Shown: piece after piece, positions 52,718-61,993 of the stretch
How the letters are laid out: every line of letters starts with the position of its first letter
How positions within the stretch are numbered: the first letter of the stretch is position 1
NCBI GenBank assembly: GCA_947492955.1
Contig: CANLOV010000003.1
Location: forward strand, 124,001-188,000
From: an uncultured Cellulophaga sp.
GTDB taxonomy: Bacteria > Bacteroidota > Bacteroidia > Flavobacteriales > Flavobacteriaceae
DNA: 64,000 nt
Reading direction: 5' to 3'
Notes under the pieces: generated by a model
Database searches by the model: none
The model's input: only the letters and a program-made list of their open reading frames with translations
What the model was told of the DNA's origin: nothing
Translations under genes and position numbers: made by a program

Positions 52718-53635
52718 TTGAAACAAGTTACCATAAAAAATAACTTTATAGAATTAAGTGCCATAAATTTTGGTGCTATAATTCAAAAAATAATAGTAAA
52801 AAATAAAAAAGGAGAAGATACCAATGTTGTAGTTGGCTTTAATAACCCCGAAGATTACCTAAGCAAAGATGCGGGCCGTTTTTTAGGTGCTTGTGTTGGT
52901 AGGTATGCGGGCAGAATATCAAATAACGGATTTGCTATAGGTAATACTAATTACCCTCTTAAATCTGTAGATGGAGTTCATTTACATGGAGGAGAAGAAA
53001 CGTTTGGAAAAAAATATTGGGAAGTTGCAGAAGTAAACCATGGAGATACTCCTTTTGTAAAATTCTCTTATACTAGTAAAGATTTAGAAGGCGGTTACCC
53101 TGGTAATGTAACTGTCATGGTAACTTATAAACTTGTAGGTAAAAGTTTAGAAATAATACACGAAGCTACAACAGATAAAACTACTATCATTAACCTTACC
53201 AACCATTCGTATTTTGTATTAGACGATGCTAGTAATGTTAATGACTACGATTTGGAATTGAATTGCAATCAAATTTTAGATACTTTGGATAATCTTTTAC
53301 CAACAGGTAAACTTACACCGGTTACCAATACTAAATACGATTTCTTAACTAGAAAACAGCTTAAAGAAACACGCTTAGATACTTCTTTTGTAATTAATTC
53401 TGCAAAAAAAGAAAATACAGCCGCAACAGTTTTTTCTAAAAAATCTGGAATTTCATTAGAAGTAAATACCAACCAGCCAGCCATGGTAATATATACTCCT
53501 GTAGATTTTGCTGGTATCTGTTTTGAAACTCAAAACTATCCAGATGCACCTAACCATCCTAATTTCCCTTCTAGTGTTTTAGAACCTGGAGAAACCTATA
53601 ATAACACTTCTACTTTTACTTTTGATGTATTATAA
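52718..53635 (+). CDS. galM: Aldose 1-epimerase (mutarotase)
   Basis: I place the start at the TTG at 52718 (KQVTIKNNFIELSAI follows); the frame to 52631 gives an improbable basic N terminus. The 305-residue enzyme has GRYAGRISN, the LHGG motif with the catalytic histidine region, LTNHSYFVLD with the second histidine, and GICFETQNYPDAPNHPNF near the C terminus with the catalytic glutamate upstream. It interconverts alpha and beta aldoses. The gene is divergent from the ECF operon, which ends only 110 bp away, and is followed by a strong terminator. Confidence 0.9.
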   Translation: MKQVTIKNNFIELSAINFGAIIQKIIVKNKKGEDTNVVVGFNNPEDYLSKDAGRFLGACVGRYAGRISNNGFAIGNTNYPLKSVDGVHLHGGEETFGKKYWEVAEVNHGDTPFVKFSYTSKDLEGGYPGNVTVMVTYKLVGKSLEIIHEATTDKTTIINLTNHSYFVLDDASNVNDYDLELNCNQILDTLDNLLPTGKLTPVTNTKYDFLTRKQLKETRLDTSFVINSAKKENTAATVFSKKSGISLEVNTNQPAMVIYTPVDFAGICFETQNYPDAPNHPNFPSSVLEPGETYNNTSTFTFDVL

Positions 53636-53656
53636 GTAGAATTTAATTTTAAATAT

Positions 53657-53695
53657 AAAAACACCTGAATTCTTATGTAGAACTCAGGTGTTTTT
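53657..53695 (+). terminator. Terminator of galM
   Basis: AAAACACCTGA pairs with TCAGGTGTTTT (53657-53667 with 53684-53694), followed by T. It is a strong rho-independent form 21 nt after the stop. Confidence 0.85.
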
Positions 53696-53718
53696 ACTTT
53701 AATTCGTGTTAAAAAGAT

Positions 53719-53726
53719 TAAATTTG
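53719..53726 (+). promoter_or_regulatory. -7 element of the GT2 gene
   Basis: TAAATTTG fits TAnnTTTG exactly and lies 22 nt before the ATG at 53749. The -33 region holds only CTTT, 18 nt upstream. Confidence 0.55.
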
Positions 53727-53748
53727 CACTTGTATTTAAAAACATTAA

Positions 53749-54705
53749 ATGAATCCAGTTACGAATTCACTATTATCTATCGTTGTTCCTCTTTATAATG
53801 AAGAAGATAACGTAACCTTACTTACCCAAAAAATCCATGAAAGTCTTGTTGGTTACAATTATCAGATTGTATACATCGATGATTTTTCTACGGATAAAAC
53901 ACGTAAAGTAACTAAAGCTTTAAATGATGATAAGGTTCATTTAATTGAGTTAAAGAAAAATTATGGACAAAGTTTAGCTTTGGCCGCTGGTATAGATTAT
54001 GCAGAAGGAGAATATATTATTACTATGGATGGTGATTTACAAAACGACCCTAGTGATATTCCCGAGATGTTATCTTATGCCGTTAATGATGATTACGATG
54101 TTGTAACAGGTATTCGCCAGAAAAGAAAAGATTCACTCGTAAAAAAAATACCCTCTAAAATTGCTAATTTTTTAGTACGTAGAGTTACCAAATTAAATAT
54201 TAAAGATAACGGTTGTGCACTAAAAGTTTTCACCAAAGATATAGCCAAGGAGCTTAATCTTTATGGAGAAATGCACCGTTTTATTACTTTATTAGCACAC
54301 TTAGAAGGAGCACAAATAAAACAAGTTTCTGTAAAACACCATGCCAGACACGCTGGAGTTTCTAAATACGGTTTAGAACGTGTTTTTAAAGTAGTAGCAG
54401 ATATGATGTTATTACTATTTATTCGTAAATATTTCCAAAGACCTATTCACCTATTCGGAATTTTAGGTGTATTATTAATTATGCTTGGGATTGGTGTAAA
54501 CATCTATCTTTTGGCAGTTAAACTAATGGGAGAAGACATAGGAACACGTCCGTTATTAACTGTGGGGATGATGTTTATTTTAGCGGGGATACAACTTTTT
54601 ACTATTGGTATTGTAATGGAACTTTTAATACGTACATATTACGAATCTCAAAGTAAAAGACCATATAGAGTTAAAACAGTATCTGTAGGTGGCAAATCCT
54701 CGTAA
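53749..54705 (+). CDS. Family 2 glycosyltransferase with two membrane helices (DPM1/ArnC-like)
   Basis: This 318-residue enzyme has a GT-A domain: VVPLYNEEDNV, the nucleotide-sugar motif YIDDFSTDKT, and MDGDLQNDPSDI with the metal-binding DxD. RHAGVSKYGLERV follows, then two C-terminal helices (about 232-255 and 268-292). Such proteins transfer a sugar to a polyprenyl phosphate. The next gene overlaps by 17 nt and encodes a flippase-like integral membrane protein. Together they suggest lipid-linked sugar production for glycosylation of LPS or lipid A. The donor sugar cannot be read. Confidence 0.88.
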   Translation: MNPVTNSLLSIVVPLYNEEDNVTLLTQKIHESLVGYNYQIVYIDDFSTDKTRKVTKALNDDKVHLIELKKNYGQSLALAAGIDYAEGEYIITMDGDLQNDPSDIPEMLSYAVNDDYDVVTGIRQKRKDSLVKKIPSKIANFLVRRVTKLNIKDNGCALKVFTKDIAKELNLYGEMHRFITLLAHLEGAQIKQVSVKHHARHAGVSKYGLERVFKVVADMMLLLFIRKYFQRPIHLFGILGVLLIMLGIGVNIYLLAVKLMGEDIGTRPLLTVGMMFILAGIQLFTIGIVMELLIRTYYESQSKRPYRVKTVSVGGKSS

Positions 54706-55567
54706 AAAACTTATTACTGCATTAAAAATTATTTTTAGTGTTGTGCTCATCTATTTTATTTTTTCTAAAATAAAAATAGATGATGTTTTTAACACCATAA
54801 AAACATTAAATCCATTTTATATAATATTAGCTATTCTTTTATTTATAGCTTCTAAAGTAATAGGCACATTTAGAGTTAATTTATATTTTCATGAATTAAA
54901 AGTACTGTTAACTCATAAGAGTAATCTTAAGCTATCGCTCTTAGGTATGTTTTACAACTTATTTCTTCCTGGCGGTATTGGTGGCGATGCCTACAAGGGA
55001 TATCTAATTAAAAAAAAATTTAATACTAAAACCAAAAGAATTGCTGCTGCATTAATTTTAGACCGATTAAGTGGTATGCTGCTACTATTTATTTATGCTT
55101 GCTTATTAGCTATAACACTCACGAACCTATACCCCTCTAGTGTATATAAAACATTACCTATTCTACTTATAGGTTTAAGTATTATAACTTTTTGGTTCTT
55201 AAACAAAAAGTTTTTTGATTATGTGTTTTCTATTTTCTGGAAATCCTTGGCATATTCTGCTTTTGTACAATTAGCACAATTACTAGCTGTTATTTGTATT
55301 TTAAAGTCACTTGCCATAGATACAAATACAACAGCATATTTGTTCTTGTTTTTAATATCATCTATTGTATCGGTATTACCTATTACCTTGGGTGGTATTG
55401 GCAGTAGAGAAATTACTTTTTTCTATGGTGCCACATGGCTTTCTTTAAACCAAAATACTGCCGTAAGTATCAGTATGATTTTTTTCTTAATCTCTGCACT
55501 AGTTGCTTTATTTGGTATTTATTTCCACTTTAAAAAGCCAAAATTAGACGTCATAGACAACCTATAA
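54689..55567 (+). CDS. Lysylphosphatidylglycerol-synthase-type integral membrane protein (UPF0104)
   Basis: This 292-residue protein has about eight membrane helices. The start is GTG at 54689, inside the end of the GT2 gene (17-nt overlap, coupled). Family motifs: FLPGGIGGDAYKGYLI in the loop after helix three, LDRLSGMLLLF, and the C-terminal PITLGGIGSREITFFYG. In the LPG_synthase_TM/UPF0104 family these loops are the signature. Stand-alone copies next to GT2 enzymes probably flip or bind lipid-linked sugars, which is inference from repeated co-occurrence. No synthase domain is present. Confidence 0.85.
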   Translation: MANPRKKLITALKIIFSVVLIYFIFSKIKIDDVFNTIKTLNPFYIILAILLFIASKVIGTFRVNLYFHELKVLLTHKSNLKLSLLGMFYNLFLPGGIGGDAYKGYLIKKKFNTKTKRIAAALILDRLSGMLLLFIYACLLAITLTNLYPSSVYKTLPILLIGLSIITFWFLNKKFFDYVFSIFWKSLAYSAFVQLAQLLAVICILKSLAIDTNTTAYLFLFLISSIVSVLPITLGGIGSREITFFYGATWLSLNQNTAVSISMIFFLISALVALFGIYFHFKKPKLDVIDNL

Positions 55568-55602
55568 ACTCCTATATTATTTACAAAAAGTCTTTGCGTA
55601 TA

Positions 55603-57270
55603 TTAATATATATGTATCAAATGCATCTTATTTAATACTTTATTACGAGTAGCAGAATTTAAAAATTTTGCTTGTAATCTTGTAATTCTAAATTGATCTA
55701 CAGTGTATTGCTTATCCCAATCGTAATCATTATTCCTTAACCTTTCTAATTCTGCATCGGTTACATATAACCAAAAATCTTTTTTATTTCGAATAGATTT
55801 TAAAGAACTTATTTTAAGTGGCTCTTGATTGTAAAAATCTAAAGACCAGGTATGCATAGGAGATATTTTGTAAATATTATCTACAGGTATTTTTTGTTCT
55901 TTTACAATAGCAGCCATAGACGAGCCTGCTTGGTATTTAAGTAATGACGGATAAAAATGTCCGTTTAAAACCATATTTAACAAAACAGCTGTAAGTACAG
56001 ATAAAGTAACTATTCTAAGTGAATATGCTTCCCTTTTTAAGCAGAAATAGATAACAAGCGCAAAAAGAGAAAAAAGTATAATATAATAAATATAATAACA
56101 ACTATCTTCTAACTTAAATACGTAAAATGCAATAAGTACAGATATTACAAATACCAATCCTAAAATAAAATACTGCACTCCCAATATAAATTTAATTGCT
56201 TTAGTTTTTATATATACATTTAAACTATATAAATATGACGCGGAAAGAACAGAAAATAACGGTATTGTTATATTTAAATAATGTGGCAATTTAAATTGAG
56301 CAAAACTTATAATTATAAAAATTAATGTAATTCCTCCTAATGTTAAAAACTCGTACTTAGGAATATACTGAAACTTTAATTTTAAAAATGTTTTAATTCT
56401 ACGTCCAAAAGCAATAACAGCAATAACACTCCAAGGTATAAACACCCATAAAAAAGTATGAAAAAAGAAAAAATAATCGCTACTATTTTTACCTATGCCT
56501 TCACCACTTAAACGCTCAAAACTTTGCTCCCAGAAAATAAAAAAGATCCCACTTCTATTAGATTTTCCTCTAATAACTTTCTCTGGATGCAAATCAAACT
56601 GTAAATAATAGGCATATAACATTGGCGTAATAGTAATTGCAAAAACCAATAAAGCTACTAATACACGCCAATCTATAAAGGCTTTCCATTTACGTGTATA
56701 TGCTAAATGACATAATAAAGGAAAACCAATAACTAATATTGCTATTTGCCCCTTTGTAGAAAAAGCCATTCCTGCTCCAAAAGCTCCTAAAATAATAGAA
56801 ATTAAAGTTCTATTCTCTATATACGTTGCTAATTGCCATATGGCAAAAATGGCAAAACCCGTTAATACTGCGTCTGTTCTAACATCTATATTACCTAATA
56901 CTATAGTTTGTGCCGTTAAAAAAATTAGTGCTGCTAACTTTCCTATATTAGTATTGTACAATAACTTACCTAAACCATAACAACTATACGCTGCTAAGAA
57001 AGATGCTAAAATGCCCGGTATTCTATAAGCCCAATCGTGTAAACCAAATATTTTATAGGAGATAGCTGCCAACCAATAATGCATGTGTGGCTTATCTAAA
57101 TATTCGTTAGGCCCTTTAAATAAGTTTATAAAATCGTTTTCCTGATACATTCTCATTGCCATAACAGCAAACTGCGCAGAATCATTTTCGAAAAGTGTTA
57201 CAAACATTCCTATGATGTAAACTAAAACTACTAAGAAAAGTAAAAACCAGTACCTTTTATTAGATATCAT
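55603..57270 (-). CDS. Family 39 glycosyltransferase (ArnT-like) membrane protein
   Basis: This 555-residue protein has eleven or more membrane helices and a C-terminal periplasmic part. The N terminus has FENDSAQFAVMAMRMYQENDF with the conserved acidic residues of periplasmic loop one, and the motif YLDKPHMHYWLAAISYKIFG, typical of ArnT-type GT-C enzymes. They transfer sugars from polyprenyl-phosphate donors to lipid A or other acceptors. It is cotranscribed with the PAP2 gene (4-nt overlap). The acceptor is unknown. It converges with the GT2/UPF0104 pair, which could supply the donor. Confidence 0.85.
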   Translation of the reverse strand: MISNKRYWFLLFLVVLVYIIGMFVTLFENDSAQFAVMAMRMYQENDFINLFKGPNEYLDKPHMHYWLAAISYKIFGLHDWAYRIPGILASFLAAYSCYGLGKLLYNTNIGKLAALIFLTAQTIVLGNIDVRTDAVLTGFAIFAIWQLATYIENRTLISIILGAFGAGMAFSTKGQIAILVIGFPLLCHLAYTRKWKAFIDWRVLVALLVFAITITPMLYAYYLQFDLHPEKVIRGKSNRSGIFFIFWEQSFERLSGEGIGKNSSDYFFFFHTFLWVFIPWSVIAVIAFGRRIKTFLKLKFQYIPKYEFLTLGGITLIFIIISFAQFKLPHYLNITIPLFSVLSASYLYSLNVYIKTKAIKFILGVQYFILGLVFVISVLIAFYVFKLEDSCYYIYYIILFSLFALVIYFCLKREAYSLRIVTLSVLTAVLLNMVLNGHFYPSLLKYQAGSSMAAIVKEQKIPVDNIYKISPMHTWSLDFYNQEPLKISSLKSIRNKKDFWLYVTDAELERLRNNDYDWDKQYTVDQFRITRLQAKFLNSATRNKVLNKMHLIHIY

Positions 57271-57836
57271 ATAAGAAATTTCTCGATTGCAAATATATAC
57301 AACTTAACGAATAACCAACTCAAAATCAGACCTATTAATGTACCCGTAAGTATATCTAATGGAAAATGCACTCCAATATAGACTCTACTATACGCCACTA
57401 AAAACGCCCAAAACAAAAGGAAAAACCCTATGTATTTATATTTTTTACGAAATAATATTGTAAAGAATAAGGCTACTGCAAAATGATTAGATGCGTGGGC
57501 AGAAAAATAACCAAATTTACCGCCACAACTACTTTTAACCAATCTCACTAAACCATCTAAATCGCTATCGTGACAAGGGCGTAAACGTTGTACACCATAT
57601 TTAAAAAAGTTGGCCAACTGATCTGTTGTTGTAATTAACAGCGCTATAAAAACTAGTAGTACTAATGTTTTTTTAAGTCCTAAGTTTTTATAGGACAATA
57701 AAAGCAAACCAATATACAGAGGTATCCAATTTAACTTATTAGTTACAAACATCCAGAAACCATCCCAAGTTAAACTCCCTAAGTTATTTAGAAAAAGAAA
57801 CAGTTGTTTGTCATATTTTATAATCTCTTCTAGCAT
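57267..57836 (-). CDS. PAP2-family membrane phosphatase
   Basis: This 189-residue protein has five or six helices. PAP2 signatures: KYGVQRLRPCHD (KxxxxxxRP), FSAHASNHFAVA (the phosphate-binding SxHxxxHF variant) and SRVYIGVHFPLDIL (SRxxxxxHxxxD). All catalytic residues are seen. It dephosphorylates lipid pyrophosphates or lipid A-type substrates at the periplasmic face. It lies upstream of a GT39 gene with a 4-nt overlap, so a lipid-carrier recycling or lipid A modification job is likely. Confidence 0.9.
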   Translation of the reverse strand: MLEEIIKYDKQLFLFLNNLGSLTWDGFWMFVTNKLNWIPLYIGLLLLSYKNLGLKKTLVLLVFIALLITTTDQLANFFKYGVQRLRPCHDSDLDGLVRLVKSSCGGKFGYFSAHASNHFAVALFFTILFRKKYKYIGFFLLFWAFLVAYSRVYIGVHFPLDILTGTLIGLILSWLFVKLYIFAIEKFLI

Positions 57837-57841
57837 AAAAT

Positions 57842-58069
57842 CTACTCTTCGTATCTGGCTATTTCCCTATCATAAAAAGCAGTAGCTTCCTCTATTAAAT
57901 TTTCAGCTTCAGCTTGTAATTCTGCTTCATCCTCTTTAGTAAAATCTTCTAACCATTCTACCTCATCATTCTCTAAATTTATAATGAATCTTGGGTAATC
58001 TGTATGAACAACAAATATTGCATTGGGGTAATCTGTATTATCACCTAGTAAAAATTTCGGAAATTCCAT
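57842..58069 (-). CDS. Small acidic protein of unknown function
   Basis: This 75-residue protein has no signal or helix anchor. MEFPKFLLGDNTDYPNAIFVVHTDYPRF forms strands with a repeated DYP motif, and the C-terminal half is acidic (EEATAFYDREIARYEE, likely a helix). This pattern recurs among flavobacterial proteins of this size. The gene lies 5 nt before the PAP2 gene and 25 nt after the MATE gene on the same strand, so all may be cotranscribed. Function unknown. Confidence 0.7.
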   Translation of the reverse strand: MEFPKFLLGDNTDYPNAIFVVHTDYPRFIINLENDEVEWLEDFTKEDEAELQAEAENLIEEATAFYDREIARYEE

Positions 58070-58094
58070 AGTTGTATTTTATAATTAAATGATT

Positions 58095-59465
58095 TTAGTT
58101 AACAATCATTTTCTTTGTTTCTTTATTAAATCTAATATATAACATAATAGCCGAAGCTGTTAATCCAGAGAGTAAACCTATCCATATACCTACTGTACCC
58201 AAAGAGGTGTGTATACCTAAATAATAACTAATAGGAAAGCCTATTAGCCAATAGGCTATAAAGGTAATAACCATTGGCACTTTTACATCTTGTAAACCTC
58301 GCAAAGCTCCTAAAACAACTACTTGCAATCCGTCTGAAATTTGAAAAAAGGCAGCAACTATTAATAACTGAGCTGCTAAAAAAAGTACTTCGGTATTATC
58401 TAACTGATTGGCAAGGTTATCTATATCTAAATAAAAAGTAGGTAATACTTTGTAAAAAATTAAAAATATAGCTGCAAATACTATTTCTAATAAAAAGGTT
58501 AAAAAGAATAAAGATTGTGCTATTCTACGTAATTCTTTAAAATTAAGCATTCCTTTCTGGTTACCTACACGAATCATAGCTGCAACACCAAGTCCCATAC
58601 CCACCATAAAAGTCATACTAGAAAGGTTTAAAGCTATTTGATTTGCTGCTTGTGCATTTTTACCAAGAACACCGCTAATCCATATTGTTGATGTAAAAAT
58701 AGCAACCTCAAAGAACATTTGTAATGCAGATGGATACCCAAGATTTATAATTTTTTGCATTATCGATTTCTCTATCGATTTAAAATTAAGACCTGAAATA
58801 TAGGGTTTAAATTTTTCTTTGCTTTTTAAAAGAACCCATATAAAAATAACCATAATTACTCTAGAGACTAATGTTCCTATAGCAGCACCAATGATACCCA
58901 TTTTAGGAAAACCAAAAGTTCCAAAAATTAATAAATAGTTTAAAGTAATATTCACCACATTCGCAATTACTGTTGCGTACATTGGATATTTAGTTTGCGA
59001 TAAGCCTTCTGAAAATTGTTTAAATGCCTGAAAAATAATTAAAGGAACCAAAGAAAATGCTACCAAGTTTAAATAAGGCATAGCTAATGCTACTACCTCT
59101 TGTGGCTGGTTCATATGATACATTAAGGGTCTTGCTAGTAATATAATTCCAAAAAGAATAAGCCCTAGCAAAGTACATAATATTACTCCATGCTTTAAAG
59201 CACTTCTACCCTCGTTTATTTTACCAGATGTATCTGCTTCTGCTACTAATGGAGTTATAGCAGTTGAAAAACCTATTCCTAAAGACATGGCTATAAACAC
59301 AAAACTATTTCCTAAAGAAACTGCTGCCAATTCTGCGGTACCCAATTGCCCAACCATAACATTATCTGCAAAAGCCACAAAAGTATGCCCCAACATCCCC
59401 AAAATCACTGGAAATGATAGTTTTAAGTTATACTTAAACTCTTTAGTATATTTTTTAAACAACAA
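58095..59465 (-). CDS. MATE-family multidrug efflux transporter (NorM-like)
   Basis: This 456-residue transporter has twelve helices. Family markers: SFPVILGMLGHTFVAFADNVMVGQLGTAELAAVSLGNS in helix one and the following loop, and the second-half counterpart LGYPSALQMFFEVAIFT. The start is TTG at 59465 or the next codon; there is no ATG before KYTKEF. Substrate is unknown; the family couples cations to drug or metabolite export. It precedes a small acidic-protein gene and the PAP2/GT39 unit. Confidence 0.9.
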   Translation of the reverse strand: MLFKKYTKEFKYNLKLSFPVILGMLGHTFVAFADNVMVGQLGTAELAAVSLGNSFVFIAMSLGIGFSTAITPLVAEADTSGKINEGRSALKHGVILCTLLGLILFGIILLARPLMYHMNQPQEVVALAMPYLNLVAFSLVPLIIFQAFKQFSEGLSQTKYPMYATVIANVVNITLNYLLIFGTFGFPKMGIIGAAIGTLVSRVIMVIFIWVLLKSKEKFKPYISGLNFKSIEKSIMQKIINLGYPSALQMFFEVAIFTSTIWISGVLGKNAQAANQIALNLSSMTFMVGMGLGVAAMIRVGNQKGMLNFKELRRIAQSLFFLTFLLEIVFAAIFLIFYKVLPTFYLDIDNLANQLDNTEVLFLAAQLLIVAAFFQISDGLQVVVLGALRGLQDVKVPMVITFIAYWLIGFPISYYLGIHTSLGTVGIWIGLLSGLTASAIMLYIRFNKETKKMIVN

Positions 59466-59507
59466 GGAATTTATTTTTAAGCAAAGATAAGTTTTAGCTT
59501 TATTTTT

Positions 59508-59527
59508 AGAGCTAATAAATTAGCTTC
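59508..59527. terminator. Inverted repeat between the mazG and MATE genes
   Basis: AGCTAAT (59510-59516) and ATTAGCT (59519-59525) form a perfect 7-bp stem with a 2-nt loop. The T run is absent on the minus strand, so it may be weak or regulatory. Confidence 0.4.
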
Positions 59528-59550
59528 TTTACTAGAAAAACAACCAACAA

Positions 59551-60339
59551 TTAAGCTTTCTTAGCTTCTTCCCAAAAAACATCCATTTCTGCTAATGTCA
59601 TATCTTTTAAAGATTTATTTAAGCCCTTAGCTTTAGCTTCTAAATATTGAAATCTCTTGATAAATTTTTTATTGGTTCGCTCCAAAGCATTCTCTGGGTT
59701 TATATCTAAAAAACGAGCGTAATTAACTAAAGAAAATAAAACATCTCCATATTCCGCTTCCATAGCATCTTTATTACCTGCCTTTATTTCTTCATTAAGC
59801 TCTACTAACTCTTCTTCTACTTTTTCCCATACTTGTTCTGGTTTTTCCCAATCGAAACCAACTGCGGCTACTTTATCTTGTACCCTATTTGCTTTTACTA
59901 AAGCAGGCAGCCCTTTAGGAACTCCTTCTAAGACACTTTTTTTTCCTTCTTTAAGCTTTAATTGTTCCCAATTTTGCTTTACATCTTCTTCATTCTCTAC
60001 TTTAACATCTCCATAGATATGTGGGTGTCTATGGATTAACTTATCACAGATTTCATTAGCAACATCAGCAATATCAAAAGTATTAGTTTCGGAACCTATC
60101 TTGGCATAGAAAACAATATGCAATAATACATCTCCTAACTCTTTTTTTATTTCTTCTAAATCATTATCTAAGATAGCATCCCCAAGCTCATAAGTTTCCT
60201 CTATAGTAAGATGACGCAAAGATTGCATCGTTTGCTTTTTATCCCAAGGGCACTTTTCTCTAAGCTCGTCCATTATTGTTAATAAACGGTCAAAAGCTTT
60301 TAATTGATTTTCTCTGGAAGTCATACCTATAATTTGCAC
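59551..60339 (-). CDS. mazG: Nucleoside triphosphate pyrophosphohydrolase MazG
   Basis: This 262-residue enzyme has two MazG-type helical domains. In the first: CPWDKKQTMQSLRHLTIEETYELGDAI and the metal motif LGDVLLHIVFYAKI. In the second: KVEEELVELNEEIK and YGDVLFSLVNYARF. It hydrolyses NTPs or dNTPs to monophosphates, for example to cleanse nucleotide pools or lower (p)ppGpp precursors. Length matches the family. The start is the ATG at 60339 or codon 5 (MTSREN). It is transcribed alone on the minus strand. Confidence 0.92.
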   Translation of the reverse strand: MQIIGMTSRENQLKAFDRLLTIMDELREKCPWDKKQTMQSLRHLTIEETYELGDAILDNDLEEIKKELGDVLLHIVFYAKIGSETNTFDIADVANEICDKLIHRHPHIYGDVKVENEEDVKQNWEQLKLKEGKKSVLEGVPKGLPALVKANRVQDKVAAVGFDWEKPEQVWEKVEEELVELNEEIKAGNKDAMEAEYGDVLFSLVNYARFLDINPENALERTNKKFIKRFQYLEAKAKGLNKSLKDMTLAEMDVFWEEAKKA

Positions 60340-60434
60340 AAAAATAGAAAAGTTTTATCCCAATAACATATTTATAGTACCTTAGAGACAAAATAAGTAA
60401 CAAAGCAGTTTAATTCTAAATAACATCCATAAAC

Positions 60435-61313
60435 ATGAAAGCTTTAAACATAAAATTCTTTATTTGTTTATTCATTTCCCACATTACTTTTTTAGGGTTT
60501 TCACAAGAAATTATAGAACTACTACACACAACTCAAGATGATGTTATATATGAAGGTGATGAAAAAACATATTTTTCTAAAAACTGGAACAAACCTGTAG
60601 TTTCTAATGTATCTACACCCACATTACATATTTATAGACCTTCTAAAGAAATTAATAATGGTACTTCTGTAATAATTGCACCAGGCGGAGGTTTTTATGC
60701 TCTAAGTATTGATAGTGAAGGTACAGATGTTGCCAAATGGTTAAATGAGAAGGGAATTACCGCTTTTGTTTTAAAATACAGATTAGTTCCTACAAAAAGT
60801 AATGATGCTACTGAAGAAATAAAAACAAGTTATGACGAAACAAAAGTTAAAAAAGTAGTTCCGCTTTCTGTAGAAGATGGTTTAACAGCTCTTAACTATG
60901 TACGTACCAATGCCGAAACATTAAATATTAATCCTAATAAAATTGGCTTCATGGGCTTTTCTGCCGGTGGTACTGTTACTATGGGAGTTACCTATAATTA
61001 TAATAAAAATAATAAACCCAATTTTATTGTTCCTATATATCCTTGGGTTTCTGTTCTTATAAAAAAAGAAACTCCGCAAGATGCTCCTCCAATGTTTATA
61101 GCTTGTGCCTCTAATGACGGACTTGCCTTATCTAATGTTGATTTATATAAAGATTGGATAAACGCAGGAAAAATAGCTGAGTTACATATGTATGCTAAAG
61201 GAGGCCACGGCTTTGGTATGGTAAAAAATAATTTACCTACAGATAATTGGATTCAGCGTTTTTACGAATGGACAATTGCAGAAAAAATTACAGAACCTGT
61301 AACAACAAAATAA
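60435..61313 (+). CDS. Secreted alpha/beta hydrolase (acetyl esterase-like, BD-FAE type)
   Basis: This 292-residue protein has a signal peptide ending LGFSQ. The fold shows IIAPGGGFYALSIDSEG (oxyanion and lid region), the nucleophile elbow GFSAGG, a probable acid in ASNDGLAL and the histidine in KGGHGFGM. This pattern is typical of carbohydrate esterases such as acetylxylan or feruloyl esterases (BD-FAE). It is the first of three genes for secreted carbohydrate-active enzymes (next 4 nt later). Deacetylation of an acetylated polysaccharide or of a chitin/peptidoglycan derivative is the likely role, inferred from the GH20 partner. Confidence 0.85.
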   Translation: MKALNIKFFICLFISHITFLGFSQEIIELLHTTQDDVIYEGDEKTYFSKNWNKPVVSNVSTPTLHIYRPSKEINNGTSVIIAPGGGFYALSIDSEGTDVAKWLNEKGITAFVLKYRLVPTKSNDATEEIKTSYDETKVKKVVPLSVEDGLTALNYVRTNAETLNINPNKIGFMGFSAGGTVTMGVTYNYNKNNKPNFIVPIYPWVSVLIKKETPQDAPPMFIACASNDGLALSNVDLYKDWINAGKIAELHMYAKGGHGFGMVKNNLPTDNWIQRFYEWTIAEKITEPVTTK

Positions 61314-61317
61314 TATT

Positions 61318-61971
61318 TTGAAAATTTTATTACTACTACTTTTTACTTTTATTACAACACTTGGGCATACTCAAAATTATTTAAGATTTACAGATGAAGT
61401 AAAAGCAATTCAAAAAAAGTATGACACTCTACCTTTAAACACATCAAAAGAAACTATTGTTTTTACGGGTAGTTCTAGCATTAGACTATGGCGCAATTTA
61501 TCCGAAATTTTTCCTGATTATAATATTATAAACACTGGCTTTGGTGCTTCTGTTAGCGAAGATTTACTTTTTTACACCAAAGAATTAATTCTTAATTATA
61601 AACCAAAAAAAGTTTTTATTTATGAAGGAGATAATGATGTTGCTGGCGAAAAAAAAACAAATGAAATTATAGATAACCTACAAGAGATTATTAAACTCAT
61701 AAAAAAAGAAAATAGTAACACTAAAATTATTTTAATAGCTGCTAAACCAAGTATAAAAAGATGGCATTTAAAAAAACAGTACAAAAAGCTAAATAGAAAA
61801 CAAAAACAAATAGCTAAGAAAGATACTACTATTTATTATGCTGATGTTTGGTCTATAATGCTAAAAAATAGAATGCTAAAAACAGAATTATTTTCATCTG
61901 ACGGATTACATATGAATGCTAAAGGCTATAAACTATGGCAACAGGTAATTAAAAAATACATCAATCTATAA
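61318..61971 (+). CDS. Secreted SGNH/GDSL-type hydrolase
   Basis: This 217-residue protein starts with TTG at 61318; no ATG fits. The signal peptide ends LGHTQ. SGNH blocks are present: block I FTGSSSIRLW with the nucleophile serine, block II glycine in NTGFGASVS, block III YEGDND with asparagine, and block V SDGLHMN with Asp and His. These esterases commonly deacetylate sugars or peptidoglycan. It lies between a BD-FAE-type esterase and a GH20 hexosaminidase, so acetyl removal before glycan cleavage is a reasonable inference. Confidence 0.85.
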   Translation: MKILLLLLFTFITTLGHTQNYLRFTDEVKAIQKKYDTLPLNTSKETIVFTGSSSIRLWRNLSEIFPDYNIINTGFGASVSEDLLFYTKELILNYKPKKVFIYEGDNDVAGEKKTNEIIDNLQEIIKLIKKENSNTKIILIAAKPSIKRWHLKKQYKKLNRKQKQIAKKDTTIYYADVWSIMLKNRMLKTELFSSDGLHMNAKGYKLWQQVIKKYINL

Positions 61972-61993
61972 ATAGCTTCAATATATATTAACA

